From: Mycteria americana
Lineage: Eukaryota > Chordata > Aves > Ciconiiformes > Ciconiidae
NCBI RefSeq assembly: GCF_035582795.1
Contig: NC_134365.1
Coordinates: forward strand, 128,937,577 to 129,001,576
DNA length: 64,000 nt
Direction of reading: 5' to 3'
Made by a program: the position numbers and the translations under genes. Below, piece after piece: positions 25,401 to 38,766 of this stretch (its first letter is position 1; each line of letters begins with the position of its first letter). Under the pieces are notes generated by a model. The model did no database searches and was not told where the DNA came from. It was given only the letters and a program-made list of their open reading frames with translations.

Positions 25401-27700
25401 CGGTGAATGTTCTTCCACTCACATGATAGTGAAAAAGCAGAACAGAATTAATATCAGCATTTTTGAAGGTACTTAACAAAATAAAATAGAATCCAGACCA
25501 AGCTTTGGGCCTTGACTGCTAATGGCACAATGCTATCATAATCTTGCCCCAAACTCCATTTAACTGGCTGCGGTCGGATCACCTGTGTGCATAAGAATTT
25601 CTATGAAGGCGCAGGGGTCATGGAGGGCCCCTTCTACCACTTGTTTTTCTGTACTGCTCCAGTAGAACAGAAAATAGCATAAGGCGCCTTCCACTGTGCC
25701 CACAGAGAAAAGATGTACAGCCAGGCTGACCATAAGCTTTCTGTCCTGTTTCCAGACCACTGTTTTTCGTGGTCACCCATGATAAATGGCAGCAGCTTGA
25801 CAACTGATTTTGCATTATTTTTCCAAGGAGACTGCTCCGTGTAGAACTGCTGAAGGATGTAAGGCACTTAAAGCAGTTTTTTCAAAGTCTTTGTGTATGA
25901 CTCCCAGCAAGAAATCTATAGAGTTCAGCAGTATCTTATAGGCTAGCACCACTCTTGTTTGAAATGAACTAATCCTAAATCATTGATTTAAGCAGTGCTA
26001 AACCAGAGAAATCTGCATTGAAATTGTACTTAGTGGAAGAAACTCTATTTTTTTTTCTACTCGTTTTGTTTTCGGGAGCTCTAGGAAACACAAAGGAATG
26101 GTAATCCCCCAAATCCTTACCTATCTCCAAAATAGAGTGGAGACAAGGCCAGGGACTGCCCTTCGTATAAAGACCTGTGACCAGTTTGTCGGTTCTTGAT
26201 TTAGTTTCTGACCATCTCCCTATCACCTTGCAAACTGCCCTTCCAATTAGTGTCTACTATTTCTATCTTCCTTTTAATTTTTTTTTTTAAATTAAGGTGT
26301 GAGACATGAAACAGTCTTTATTGCATAAATAAAAATTAATTTCGCATTACACATAACAACTTTTCTTCTCCTGTTGGGTTGGTAACAAAAAGTTCTCATT
26401 TGTTACACCAAATACCCGAACATCAAGATACTGATTAAACAGAGGGGGCAGAAAAAAGAAAATACATCCTTTTCCCAACTGATCTGCCACTGTGCAGTCA
26501 GCAAGATATCTTTCTTAAGTCAAAACCCTCCTGAAGGTGAAGCCTTACCTCACGACACATAGATATTGCAATGCCTGTGCATTTTTAATTTTTTTTCTTT
26601 CCAAGTGATTTCTGTACAAGTGAGATTTATTGACCTGTGTTTGGAATATGTGGGGAAAGTTCAGGTGTCCCTCTAGCTCTCACACTCCTTGGAGAAAGAG
26701 AGCCATTGTGTTAGGAATGACTATTAGAGTCCTTGAACTTCACTATTGTGAAGTTTCAAAAGTATTTTTTCCTTTTTAATATGGTTGGTACATTAAAAAA
26801 ATGTAAGGTTGGCTAACATATGACAAGTAAAATTGAGTTACTGGCAGCAAAAGGGCAAATCCAAAGACTGTATATATGGAACAAGTAAGTGGATGACATT
26901 TTAAAAGCTATACCTTCCTAAATCCTTTACCCAGGTCTCACTGCATACCTGGGACTTAAAATTACTTACATGCAAGTATATTATACAACTTTATGTGTTT
27001 TGTGATGTCCCAGTTCTTATTGACCTCTTATAAAGCATTGTAAATGGCTAAGAACTGAAACCTCAAAAACATAAAATAGTGAATGAGACAGACTTTCATT
27101 AGCTCCTCGAAAAAGTATGCTTTTTTCCTGTAGACCATAGATAATACGTTTGCAGACAACAAAGGACCAGCTGACGAACAGCCAGCTGAGTTGTGGGTAA
27201 TAGAGCTGAGTGGTTTAAAAGACATTGTTGTGCACTGCCTGACCTACATCTAAACTACTTGCAGCTTCGGGAAGGGGGAGAGGATTATACTGAGCATTTG
27301 AGAGTTTTGAATACAAATCATAACTGGTACTCTTTGTTCTCATTGTAAACAAGGTGTAAGAAAATCTTACACAGGAATCCTGCCTTTTTAGGGAAAGTAA
27401 TGACAGTAGGCAAAGAATTTCTTCATACTATTTACTTTTTCTTATGGTGCCAATGCCAGTAAGTTAGGCAAACTTTTAATAGCTGTTAGTCTTTGTGGCC
27501 ATGCTTGATGTTTGCTATGCTGCCCTTAGAGGAAGCTTAATTAAAAGGTCGACAGTGTGCAGGAGCAAGCAGGACTCTCATCTGCTTCACAGAGTAAGAC
27601 TATGAAAAGTCAAGCCACGATCCTGAAAAAAAATTTTAGGTAAAAAAGGAAAATTACTGTTAGGTTAGCTGCACCACCAAATAACAAAAAAATACGTGAG
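19498..27700. other. Unassigned non-coding DNA
   Basis: Just after the LTR there is a T11-GCC-T12 tract (19576-19601) bounded by ATGGGG and CCCCAT. Pyrimidine-rich patches occur at about 24115-24300 and 25140-25320. A CACACA stretch lies near 24490. Three minus-strand open frames overlap in different phases at 25560-25867, which indicates low stop density rather than coding. I recognise no gene, RNA or repeat family. Confidence 0.55.
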
Positions 27701-30700
27701 TCAAATGATGGAATTTAGTGAGGGTACTAAAGCTGTTGACAGGGGGAAATAGACTGCAGAAGATGTCTGATAGAGTGAGACTGTGTAATCCCTTATGTTT
27801 TCATCCACACAAGAACCATGTAAGCTCAGCTGAGATCACAAGTGAGCTGAATCTTGTGTTTTCCAAGCATGAATGTTCAGCAATATCTGACTGTTATGGT
27901 AAACTCAACACAGAGTTGTGTATGGTTAGAAGGTATCACTGTAAAAGCAGGTTTCATGCAAGTCAGTTGAAGCAAAGTATAGACTTCCCAGGTCATTGTG
28001 TACATCAGGATTGCAGACTCCCTCCAGTGAAAAAAATAAATATATCCATATGTAGTAGGGTCAATCCAGTGATTATCCCCTGCATTTGGTTCACCGAAGT
28101 CTAATTTCACAGTTGTTCTGGTTTTAATTGGGGAGAAGGTAGTGAATCTAGTTCAGTGACCCAGTGTTATGTGAATTGGGTGATGGAGACCTAATATTTC
28201 ATGAAAGAAATGTCATGAAATCACATCCCCATTGGAAGCAAAGACTCCTTGCGGTTAGGTATCAACCAAAACCTTTATTCCCGTTCTTTGCAGAAACAAA
28301 CACGAAGGCTCAGATTCAGAAAGCCTATTAGGAGTCGTCATGCTGAATGTTGTAGCACCTGCAATTAAAGGTATAGTTTAATCAACATCTGTTCACAGTC
28401 ACATATGCAGAAACTTACATACCTATGAACTTACGTATGAGTATACTTACATACTGACTGGGGAGAATTATGTTCCTCAACATGGCTTCCTAACAGGCAA
28501 CCTGATAGATGCAACACTAGTCAAAAAGAAACGCGAGGAGATTTCTTGCCTTGCACGAATTTAGGACTTGTGACTGGAGAACCCTATTTAATTTATCCTT
28601 TTTGCCAGATGAGGCTGGATCAATCTGTTTATTTCTTTAATTCCAAGTTATAAAAAATCCCCCAAACTGGACAGAAATCGCAGAAGTGTATCAATCACCA
28701 TCATTGAACTAGCACGGCTCACTTCCTTCGGTAAGCTCTTTAAAAGACTGAGCAGTTCTGGAAAGGAAGGGAACCTGAAATAATCACTGCGTTTGAATAG
28801 AAATAACTGTGGCTCCTGTGCTTTGGGCTGACCTTCATGCTGTCAGGATGTATTAAGTGTACTGTGAAGCTTACCAGACCAGACCTCAGGGGACTTTGGT
28901 AGAGGGATGTTTAAGCTGTGAATTCCTGACAGCCTTAGGCACTGAGTCATGCAGCTCAGCCAGCTTGGTGGCCTATCTCGGCATGCACAGTAGCAAAACT
29001 TTAGGCACCTACTTAAGCTTTGTGTTGAAAACTTTTGGTGCCTGTGCACGCTGAAGCACTCTAGCAGCAAAGCAGCTTTTTTTGTGAATCCCCTCAGAGT
29101 TAAGTACATGAATGCAGCCTAAAATGAAATTGAAGTGCCACAATTCCTTTGTGAGGCTCTGCATAAGTTCTCTGAAACGAAACTCGCCTCTTTCATTAGG
29201 AATGTCTGTCAGCATGAAAAGAGATTTAAAGGTCATTGGTTTGCAAAGTGGTATGAGCAGAATCTCAAGGCTGGTAGAGCAAGTCTTGCTGAGGAAGCTG
29301 AAAGGAAAGGGATGAAACATCTTAATTCTCCCTGCAGGCTCCCTGAGTTCCTCCAGTGTTCTTCTGTTTTTGTCTGTGCAACTCTCTTCTGATGAATCTT
29401 ACGATTAGAGCATTCCACCATGTGGTAGCACCCATACAGCAAAATGGCTATGAATGGAAACAAAGTGTGTATGTGGAAGATACTGCTTTTATTTCTCAGT
29501 GGGGTATTTATTTACATTGTGTAATTTCAAATACTTGTTGGATGAAAGACCCTGCACTTTATTCTCAAAAGTATTATTTTTTATTCTAAAGCTTTTGAGA
29601 AGGAACACCGCTGAAGATTACTACAATGTATACGTAACTCACACTTCACTGCAAAGCTACAAGGGAATTTGGGGTGGTTGATTTTCTGTGCATTATACAG
29701 ACTAAAAATCAATGATAACCTTATTGTAGATAATAAAGAAAAATTTTAAAGACACAAATGTTTAGTGGACATACATACCGCATTGAATTTCAGTGTTACT
29801 GGGATGTCTTCTGCAGTTTAGGAAATCTTCACTTTTTTGAGATGTTTTAAAAACAATGCGAAGGAAGTACATTAGCAATGCTTTGTAAAAATACCACATA
29901 CAAAACTTCACTTCAGGTACCATACTACAATATGATAGCAGCTCTCTGTGAACATGCTAAGGGCACAGAGAAAAACAGAAGTCCTTAGGAAGAAAGAATA
30001 TGAATGGGAATATGGAAAACAGCTGAAGAAAAGTATGATGAAAAAAGTATTTTGTCCTCTTCATCTTTCATAGATTGATGGGACTAAATCCTTCAGCCGT
30101 TGTTAGAGTATAGTACAAATATTAAATAATTTACCCTAAGAGATCACACTCTTATCATTATAATGATAATATCCAACAACAGAATTATACAAGTAGGCCA
30201 CCAAAGGAATTTTTCTCAGCTGTTAACGTCAATATAAAGAGCAGATGTGAGCGTGAGTCATGTCGCTTGTTGTACTGAGAACTCAATTAATATGAAGATT
30301 ACCATTCCAAAGTATAACTCCATATAAGGATCTCTTGAGTGTAGTCTATTTTGTGTTAAGAAAATCTATTTGTATAACTGCCAGCACTCTAAGAAGTGGC
30401 CTTTTAGCCCTAATATTTATGTAGTTAGGCACAAAAAAAAAAAAGAAGAAATTGCAACATCTCCCAGATTGTGTAAATTATCTAAAGGCCACTACATCTG
30501 TCTTCATTCTAAAATTACTAGTGTGCTACCCTGACATTAAGATGGCTTCATTGTTTTTACACACCTTGTTTCTGACCTTCTGTCAGCCCCCTCCACAAAC
30601 AGTTTTGTCGCTTTAAAAGAGGCAGGCAAGAGAACTGCTGAATCCAGTGGGACTTTTATTCTTGCATTGTTTTCACAGGGAAGGTGCATCAAAGTGGACT

Positions 30701-33252
30701 TTGGGTATGAAGGAGATACATTATTTATTATTACTGTGGAAGGAATTATGAATGCTCTGCTTGATTGTTCCTTCTGATTTAAAACCTGTGGAAGAGGGAA
30801 ATTTTTGTTGAGTAGCTTTGGGCTACTCAATTTTGGCCTGTTTATTTATGTCTTAAGTTACCATAATGCCTGTATAATTTACAATTCATTTTAATGAACC
30901 ATTTGTTCCACATTCTTCTTTGAAAAGGGACCAGCTAATCGGAATTATTGACATTATTCTCACAATGGAACCTGAAGACCCAAATCACAATTCCTCTTAT
31001 AATCAAAGGATGGAAAATTCAGAGACATCACTTTGACCTTCCTCATTGTGCTATCTCAGTGCCTAAAAATCCTGTGCTTGGCTCTGTTGGGGTGATTCAG
31101 AAAGCTGTAATGAAGCAACTTGGCTTCCTACACAGCCAATAAGATATTCTAAGCGTCCCCAAAGAGTAATTAATAGTGACTGGTAAGAAACAGGCACTTC
31201 TGAAAGCTGAGCCACAAAAAAATATAGAGAAATTGAGAATCTACCTGCAGCCTGTAGAAGGAGGCTGAGAACATGAGAATATGGAGCTGACTCCAAAGGC
31301 TGCATCTGTGCCCACTTATAATCCACTTCTCTTTTCTGTACAAAAACCTTGCGGCATCTAATGGACTAGAAGCAGGAGAGATGAACATCTGCTAATGACA
31401 GATAAAGAATCAGATTATAGATTTGTCTAGGTAGCTTACCGTTCTCCCTGATGAAGCTCCTTCACAAGTCTGTAGGTATATGGACCCATGAAGAGGTAAG
31501 CCTTGGATTCACCGCTTCAGCAAAAGGAGAGAGTTCAGCACCCTCTCTCATGCCTTTTCTATAGTTTTTTGGTGACTTGCTCAGTGTATTATTACTTGGT
31601 TTTTATTATCATTTTGAGGCACCAGTCCCTGTACATTATCCTTTGGAAGCCTTTAGTGCTTAGACTTAGAGCCATTAGAGCACAGATGCCTGACTCTTAC
31701 TCTTTGAATGACCTTACTGGGGCCAGATTCTTAATTTTTAGGCAGTCTAATACCTAAACTCTTCGAATTGTGCCCTTAGGCTTATTTAGGAGCTGTTGAA
31801 ATTGAGAACAAATATGAGGCCTTGTGCTTAAATCATTGTTTAATTTTTTGTTGTTGTTGTTTATATTGCTAAAATAACCTTCACTGAGGTTTTGTTTTGT
31901 TTTTTTAAGAAGTAGTTTAAACATTTTATCACAGTGCATTGCTTTCAGTGTTCACCAAGTATAAGGGCTGGCTCCTAAATACAAAAGGATTTTGCCACTG
32001 AACATAATGGGAACAAGATCAGGTCATACGTAAAAGATAGATGTCACCATGCAACGAACACAAATACTAATGTTTTCACTGTAAAAAGGTCTAGGTCCTT
32101 TATGAGTTTCATGAGAAACTGTCTTCAATTAAATAAGGCACCATCAGAAGACAACAAACAAAAGAAGCTGGAAGCTCCTGAGGCTGAGACAGGCAACAGA
32201 CACTGGAATGAATGATGCCTTTGGAACAGCTCCTGGTCATAAAATGAGAGCAGACCTTGAGAGCTGGAGGCTAAACTTGGCCTGAAGACATTAGAAAAGC
32301 CAAAAAAAGGCTCTTGGCAAATAGCTCTGTTGAGATTAAATAACAAAGAAGGGTTGTAGGACAGGTTTGGTGGGTTTTTTTTCTAGCATTAAATTCTGGG
32401 ATTTCAAACAGAGGAGGAGGCGGAAATTCCATGTGCTAATAATAATGGCTTAGGGTAGGAGAGAGGGTGTGCAACATCAGCTCTCATTGCAACAGTGAGG
32501 GGGAGGGAGAGTTTGGCATGTGAACTGCAAGGACGTTTAAGCCAAGCCTGCTAGAAACCAAGGCTCTGGGCTCCAGTAGTCCCTAAAATCTAGCTAGAAT
32601 TATAAAAAATGAAAGGCTGGAAGGGACTTTAGGCTGTTTACTTTCTCCCTCCTTTTGACCATGGCTGCTTCCTGGTTAGCTTCCTTTGCATGACACTCGT
32701 TCAGCAAAGGGTGTCAACATATGCTAAGCATTAAACACAGTATTTGGATTATTCATCCCCTTGAATCTCTTGCTGAATCATGGCTAGTACCAATTGTTAC
32801 CAGGTCACCCTTACAGCAAAAGTAATGAAGTTAGCTTTGGGCTACTAAAACTGCACAATTGTAATAAGGAGCAGAAAACCATACATATGACTGTGTAGTT
32901 CAGGCTCCATCTCCTATATCAGTTCTTATTAATTCTTCCTGATAACGAGTGGTGCAGCAGTGTCTGACAGATGGCATATTCAATAACTGTACTCTGTAAT
33001 ACCCATTTTGAGCATGGGTATGTAAGTGTCATCCCTACATTCTTCGTTACTGCTAAGGAGAATGCTATTAGTGACCACCAGTTCCTGAATGTCACTAATA
33101 ATAAGGATGAACATTGAGCTAAGCTCATGTTGTTCATGATGCTGTGGCAACTGATACTACCTTTGAGACCAGGGATTGCTGTTGCCACTTCCTCCTTCAT
33201 CAGTTCCCTGACTCATCAGAGTCTGTGAGCTTTTCTCTTTTGGTTTGGGTTT
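27701..33252. other. Unassigned non-coding DNA with one uncertain protein-like frame
   Basis: The region is mainly AT-rich. Around 28840-29680 stop codons are sparse on both strands, and one plus-strand frame (29123-29394) reads somewhat like protein; it is listed under findings because I cannot identify it. A perfect 18-bp palindrome lies at 30152-30169. At about 32608-32633 there is a short sequence resembling a decayed CR1 3' end (GGCTGGAAGGGACTTTAGG). Nothing else is supportable. Confidence 0.5.
30152..30169. repeat. 18-bp perfect palindrome
   Basis: TTATCATTATAATGATAA equals its own reverse complement. It is composed almost only of A and T, so it could be chance in AT-rich DNA, but it could also form a cruciform or bind a dimeric homeodomain or GATA-like factor. 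No function is implied by context. Confidence 0.85.
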
Positions 33253-33279
33253 TGTGTGTGTGTGTGTGTGTATGTGTGT
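33253..33279. repeat. (TG)n microsatellite
   Basis: Nine uninterrupted TG units, one TA interruption, then three more TG units. Ordinary dinucleotide repeat. Confidence 0.95.
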
Positions 33280-36200
33280 TCTGCTCATTGCTAAGTGCCT
33301 TTCAGAGTTAAAACGTGCAAAAGGAATGCTATAATGAGATGTTATTTTCAGTGTGCATGTGCCAGGGACTGAAAGGTTGCAAGGTTCCTAGATTAATAGC
33401 GTCTGAAGCCTGAACGATTCCTGTGCAAAGTAGTCCAAATAATTTTGTCTAAAAATCCTTTTGTCAAGCCCCATACCTCACACCTGAAGTAGAGGATATC
33501 TTTTTTTTGAAAACACACATCCAATACAACCAATAGGATCTTTTTTATGTGTCCTTTGGTAATTACTCCAATAGTTAACTGTCTACTCTTAAAAAATATA
33601 CCTTAATTCCAGTCTGAATTTCTCTAGCCTTAACTGCCAGTCACTGACTGTTATTGTGCTTTTGTTAGCTTAAAGTAAATATCAGTTTTCTTTTGTCAAG
33701 TCTACATATAGATTGTTTCAAAATCGCATCTCGTCTCTCTTTGAGAAACTCTTTCACTCTGAGATATATTTTCTGGAATAACTTTTGTCTATCTTTTCTG
33801 AAACTGCTGAATTTGCAGTATTCTCTTTGAAGAACATACATCAGAACTACATACAGCTCACGAGCGGTGGTCTCTTCAGCCCTGTATACAGGAGGCTATA
33901 CCTTCTCCCTCCTTCCTGCTGACATCCCTGTTTCACATTCAAGGAGTGCCAGTCCTGCTTGTCACAGCTTTGCACTGAGAGTCATAAACAACTATTTATC
34001 CACCATGACTCCCAATCCCTTTCCAGAATCATTGCTTTTCAGGACAAAGTCCCGTGTCCTTTAACTATGATCTGCGTAAACAATGTACTTAGCTTTACTT
34101 CAGGCAAGTTTTGTAAGGAGAAATATCTTTTATGAGATCAGCATATATACTCAGAAAAGAAAAAAAGAGAAGCCTTAGGCACGTGAGCTCTTCTTCATTT
34201 CTGTGTGGAAACTCTGATCAAAATCAGACAGATACGCACCTGAATATTGAATAGCCCAGACATTAAGGCACTCATCTGTTTCAAAACAGGAAGGGACACA
34301 TCTCTCATGTCCCTGGTGACAGATCTAACTACTGGGATATTGTCTATTCTGTGGAAGCTTTCCTCTCTCTCTTTTGTTGCCAGCTTGATCTTTTTGTTTT
34401 TTTCTCTTACTGAGAGCTGTCCTTCCGCTAAAGAGGGCTTTGTGCATGAGATTTGGGGTTGATTTTCCAGCTAAACCCATTGATCCAATAAAAAAAACAG
34501 TGCCTCTTCCTACAAACCTTGCCTCATTTTATACCATTAAGCCACTACAGCTGCAACAACGTTACTACTTTCAGCTGCATCAAATGCTTATTGTGTATTT
34601 GGAGCCAATTTACCAAATTATCTGAATAGCTGTCTTTAGATCAGCTTTGTTATCTGCAAGCCTTAGCAGGAATTCTTTAAGACTTTCTTCAGAATTTCAA
34701 TACATCTATAATTATTTGTTTCTCATTTCACCAAATAGAAAATTAAGATTGAGAGCAGATAATCGTTTTCCAAATCTGAAGTCATTTATGGTTTTGGCAT
34801 AGGTTATTTTAATTTCCCTGGTAGAAGTCAATAAAAAATAATGAATCTTGTTAAAGAAATTAATCTGGTTTTGCAGCTCCCTAATGTGTATTACGACATG
34901 CTGTAGAAAGGAAGTCTTTCTTAAATATGTTTCATCTTGTCTCTTTCACCACTCTGAAACTATCCCTCTTCTTCCTACAGATGAAGAGAGGAATTTTCTT
35001 TCCTCCTTCTTCAATTTACTCACCACCTTGAATTTCAGAGTTCCTAGTCCTTCAGTAGCTTAGCTAATAGCTAAAGAGATCATTTAATCTAATATCTGAC
35101 AAGTCATTTCAGCATTGCTTAACTCTAGGTACCTGATGAGTCCAATGACTGTGTGTTGGACCAGGCATGTTGGCCACTACAGAACACATTTTACTTCAGT
35201 GTTTCTCATGGACTTAACTCAGATTCACAGACAAGTTGGTTCTTCCATCTAAGTGTAAGGTTAAACTGAACTTCTGTCAGCTACTTAAACCAAAATAAAC
35301 ATCATGAACTGATACTGTGAGGTACAGAGAAAAAACTAATATTTGTGATCGTCAGTAGGCATTGTTAAAGTTCAGTAGCGATCAGGCCTGTGCCTTGCTT
35401 ATTTCTGTACTGAAATTGCTGAGGGATACACCAGTCAAATAATACTCATACGAGGAAGAATTCACTACTAAGAAGCCAACTCTGTCTTTCCTTCCAGTGA
35501 TGTCATACAAAGTATTTGTGACAGCAGTGTTTTCTCTACTCTTTCTTTTGATCAAATGGTGCAATGTCTCATGCAGAGATTTAACTGCATCTGATTACAA
35601 CCGACCTACTCATCAGTCAAGAATAAACTGAAAATGCAGATTGTTAATACCTCCGATTCACACTTTGTATAATTGTAAGCTTTATTTAAGAAGTGGCGGT
35701 TTGGATTTTATACAGTTCTTCTCACATGATATGAAATCATTAAATTAATGGTGTAATTTTATTTAGGAACATGCGTAAAGCATAACTAGATGGTGGATAT
35801 GAATATTGCTGATAATAAAACAGGAACGATGCTGATCTAGACAGAAAATCGTTAAGTGTGATCATTAAAATATACACACATTGTAATAATAATCCCATTT
35901 GGCCAACTTCTTTTATTTAAGGATATAGTGTGCCAATGCCAAGACTATTAGTGTAAGTGGCCAGTAATGCTATTATCATTTAGTACCGTCTGTATTAACA
36001 CTGAAAGAGAACAAACAAAAGACATCAAAAGCATGAATAATAAAGGTTAATATCACAGATAAAAAACTACACAACTGAAGGAGCAAAGCACCATCGCTTC
36101 ATTTTTAGCTAAAACCTTCCTGCTGACCCCATGTTCTGAACCAAACTCTGTTCCTCAGTCACAGGCTGTTATGGTTGGTTTAGGCTGTTTCCAGCTTTGA

Positions 36201-37020
36201 AGTTCTATTTCCAATAAGGAGAAGGGGAAAAGAAAAAGCCAGAAACCCTTAAAAAGAAAATGGATCTTTTAAGGACATATGTTCAAAGACTACTTGTATG
36301 TTCACTTTAAAAAAAGAAAAAATTAGACACCTCAACTTTGAGAAAGACCAGAGATCAGCTGAAGAGATGGGAGGAAAGAAAACCAAAAGAAATTAATTCA
36401 TAGTCAGAGCAGAGAGAACCTAGGAGACATTGATCAGAAAAGAAGTTGCGGGGTGGGGAGGATGAGGGAGAGAACAGCATAAGCCGAAAAGGAAGTATAG
36501 AGGCAAAAGCAAGCACTTTTAGTAAGAGATGTTTTTCAAGTGTTCCTTTTCCAAAAGGTGCTTTCCAAATAGATTGCACTGTATTTCACCTTTATGCACT
36601 TCAAAATTACAAAAATAGCAACAAAAACTAGTCCTCTGGGTAACTGGTCCTCTGATTGTTCTAAGTACACATCCCATTTGTTTTATAAACCAATTAGAAA
36701 GAAGTTATTTAGAGTTAGTTTCTCTCAGTGATGCTGATCTACCTTTAGAGAAAAAGCTATGGAGTCTGTGGAATAACTGCAGATTTTCACTGGTTTAGAT
36801 GTCTAGCTCTCTTTTACTGTACTTTCTGTATGTGCTCTAAAAATGCAAGCCTAAAGTTTAAAGTATATACAGAAAGTAAACAGATCACGGTTTGAGGAGT
36901 CTGAGCCTTTAACATGAGACTGAGGAATAAAGAAAACATCTATGTTCACTTTCAAGACTTAGTGAATACGTATACTGGAAAACTCAGGATATTGCAAACT
37001 ATGAAGACAATAGATAGAGT
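33280..37020. other. Unassigned non-coding DNA
   Basis: AT-rich sequence up to the 3' end of the minus-strand CR1. Purine-rich patches occur at about 36220-36340 and 36360-36490. Open frames are at most about 75 codons and unrecognisable. Confidence 0.6.
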
Positions 37021-38690
37021 CAAAGAATCATAGAATACCAGGTTGGAAGAGACCTCAAGGATCATCTGGTCCAACCTTTCTTGGCAAAAGCACGGTCTAG
37101 ACAAGATGGCCCAGCACCCTGTCCAGCTGAATCTTAAAAGCGTCCAATGTTGGGGAATCCACCACTTCCCTGGGGAGATTATCCCCAGGCTGATTGTTCT
37201 CATTGTGACAAATTTTCCTCTTGTGTCCAGTCGGGATCTCCCCAGGAGTAACTTGTACCCATTACCCCTCGTCTTTTCCATGTGACTCCTTGTAAAAAGG
37301 GAGTCTCCATCTTCTTTGTAGCCACCCTTTAAATACTGGAACATGGTGATAAGGTCTCCCCTAAGCCTTCTTTTCTCAAGGCTGAACAAACCCAGTTCTC
37401 TCAGCCTTTCCTCATATGGCAGGCTTCCCAGTCCTTTGAGCATCTTTGTGGCCCTTCCCTGGACCCTCTCCAGCCTGTCCACATCTTTTTTGCGTAGTGG
37501 GGACAGTATTCCAGGTGTGGCCTGACAAGCGCTGAGTAGAATGGGATAATGGCTTCTTTATCTCTGCTGGTGATGCCCTCGTTGGTGCAGCCCAGCATCC
37601 TGTTGGCTTTCTTTGCCACAGCAGCACGCCGTTCACTCATATTGAGCTGGTTGTCCACCAGGACCCCCGGGTCCCTTTCCACAGAGCTGCTCCCCAGCTG
37701 GGTAGGTCCCAGCCTGTGCTGCACTCCTGGGTTATGTTTTCCCAGGTGCAAGACCTTACCCTTGTCTTTGTTGAACTGCATAAGGTTCTTGTTAGCCCAC
37801 TCCTCCAGCCTATCCAGGTCTTCCTGCAGGGTGGCTCTCCTTTCTGAAGTGTCCGCTTCCCCACTCAGTTTGGGATCATCAGCAAACTTCATCAGGGTAC
37901 GCTTGATCCCATCATCCAGATCACTTATGAAGATACTAAACAGTGTTGGGCGCAATATCGATCCCTGGGGGACCCCACTTGTGACAGGTTGCCAGTTTGA
38001 AAAGGAGCTATTTACCACCACCCTCTGGGTGCAGCCTGTCAGCCAGTTCCCACCCACCACATGAACCACTTGTCTAGACCATAATGCATCCATTTCTCTA
38101 GCAGGAGGCTGTGGGAAACCATATCGAAAGCCTTGGAGAACTCCAGGTAGACAATGTCTACTGCTCGCCCCACCTCAACTGAGCAGGTTACTTTGTCGTA
38201 GAAGGCGACCAGGTTTGTCAAGCACGATTTGCCGTTGATGAATCTATGCTGGCTTTTCCCAATCACGTGCTTCATTTGACTCGTGATAGCCCCCAGGATG
38301 ATCCGTTCCATAACTTTCCCAGGGACTGAAGTAAGACTGATGGGCCTATGATTTCCTGGATCCTCCTTTAAGCCCTTCTTGTAGATGTGGGGGTGACATT
38401 AGCCTTTTTCCAGTCTCCTGGGACATCCCCCAATCACCACGACTTCTCAAAGATTATGGAGAGTGGCCTCACAATGACATCAGCCAGCTTTCTTAACACC
38501 CTTGGGTGGATAATGTCAAGGCCCATCGATTTGTAGGGGTCAAGCTCCTGTAGTAGTTCACATATCAACTCTTCCTGCACTGACAGTGGGTCTGTGTTTG
38601 CATCAAGCTGGATTTTTGTTCCCAAGTCCTGGGGCCCAACTGTGCTGGTAAAGACAGAGGTGAAGAAAGTAAAGAAAGGATGGAGAGTAA
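37021..38690 (-). mobile_element. CR1 LINE, 1.67-kb truncated copy with RT core
   Basis: This is the longest CR1 copy in the window. On the minus strand the order is [16 protein letters not shown] near 38670-38620, [20 protein letters not shown] (about 38520-38460), motif A FSKAFD (38140-38123), motif B SGVPQGS (37979-37959), the catalytic FADD box (37886-37875), and the C-terminal LERVQGRATKML / [14 protein letters not shown] region (about 37475-37350). The A, B and C boxes are intact, but the reading uses frame 0, then 1, then 2, then 0, with a TGA at 38434-38436. It therefore has at least three frameshifts and one nonsense codon and cannot make RT. The 3' terminus is at 37021 (ATTCTATGATTCTTTG on the minus strand). 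Its 3' sequence differs from the copies at 1933 and 8333, implying another subfamily. The 5' truncation point near 38690 is approximate. Confidence 0.95.
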
Positions 38691-38753
38691 ATTAAGTAGT
38701 GGATGTACCTGTGTCATCATTGCCCAGAGATGGACAACTAATAAGGACAAGGC

Positions 38754-38766
38754 GGGGGGGGGGGGG
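38754..38766. repeat. G13 homopolymer followed by a purine tract
   Basis: Thirteen consecutive G residues, then AGAAAAAAAGAAAAG. It lies about 65 bp beyond the apparent 5' truncation point of the minus-strand CR1. The length of such a run is prone to sequencing and assembly error. Confidence 0.9.

Noticed and set aside
32608..32633. Possible CR1 3' end (GGCTGGAAGGGACTTTAGG)
   Set aside because: Only about 20 bases resemble the family, with no octamer tail or flanking CR1 sequence. Too weak to annotate as an element.
37549..38064. 171-codon plus-strand open frame
   Set aside because: It is antisense to the minus-strand CR1 RT. It is open because of base composition.
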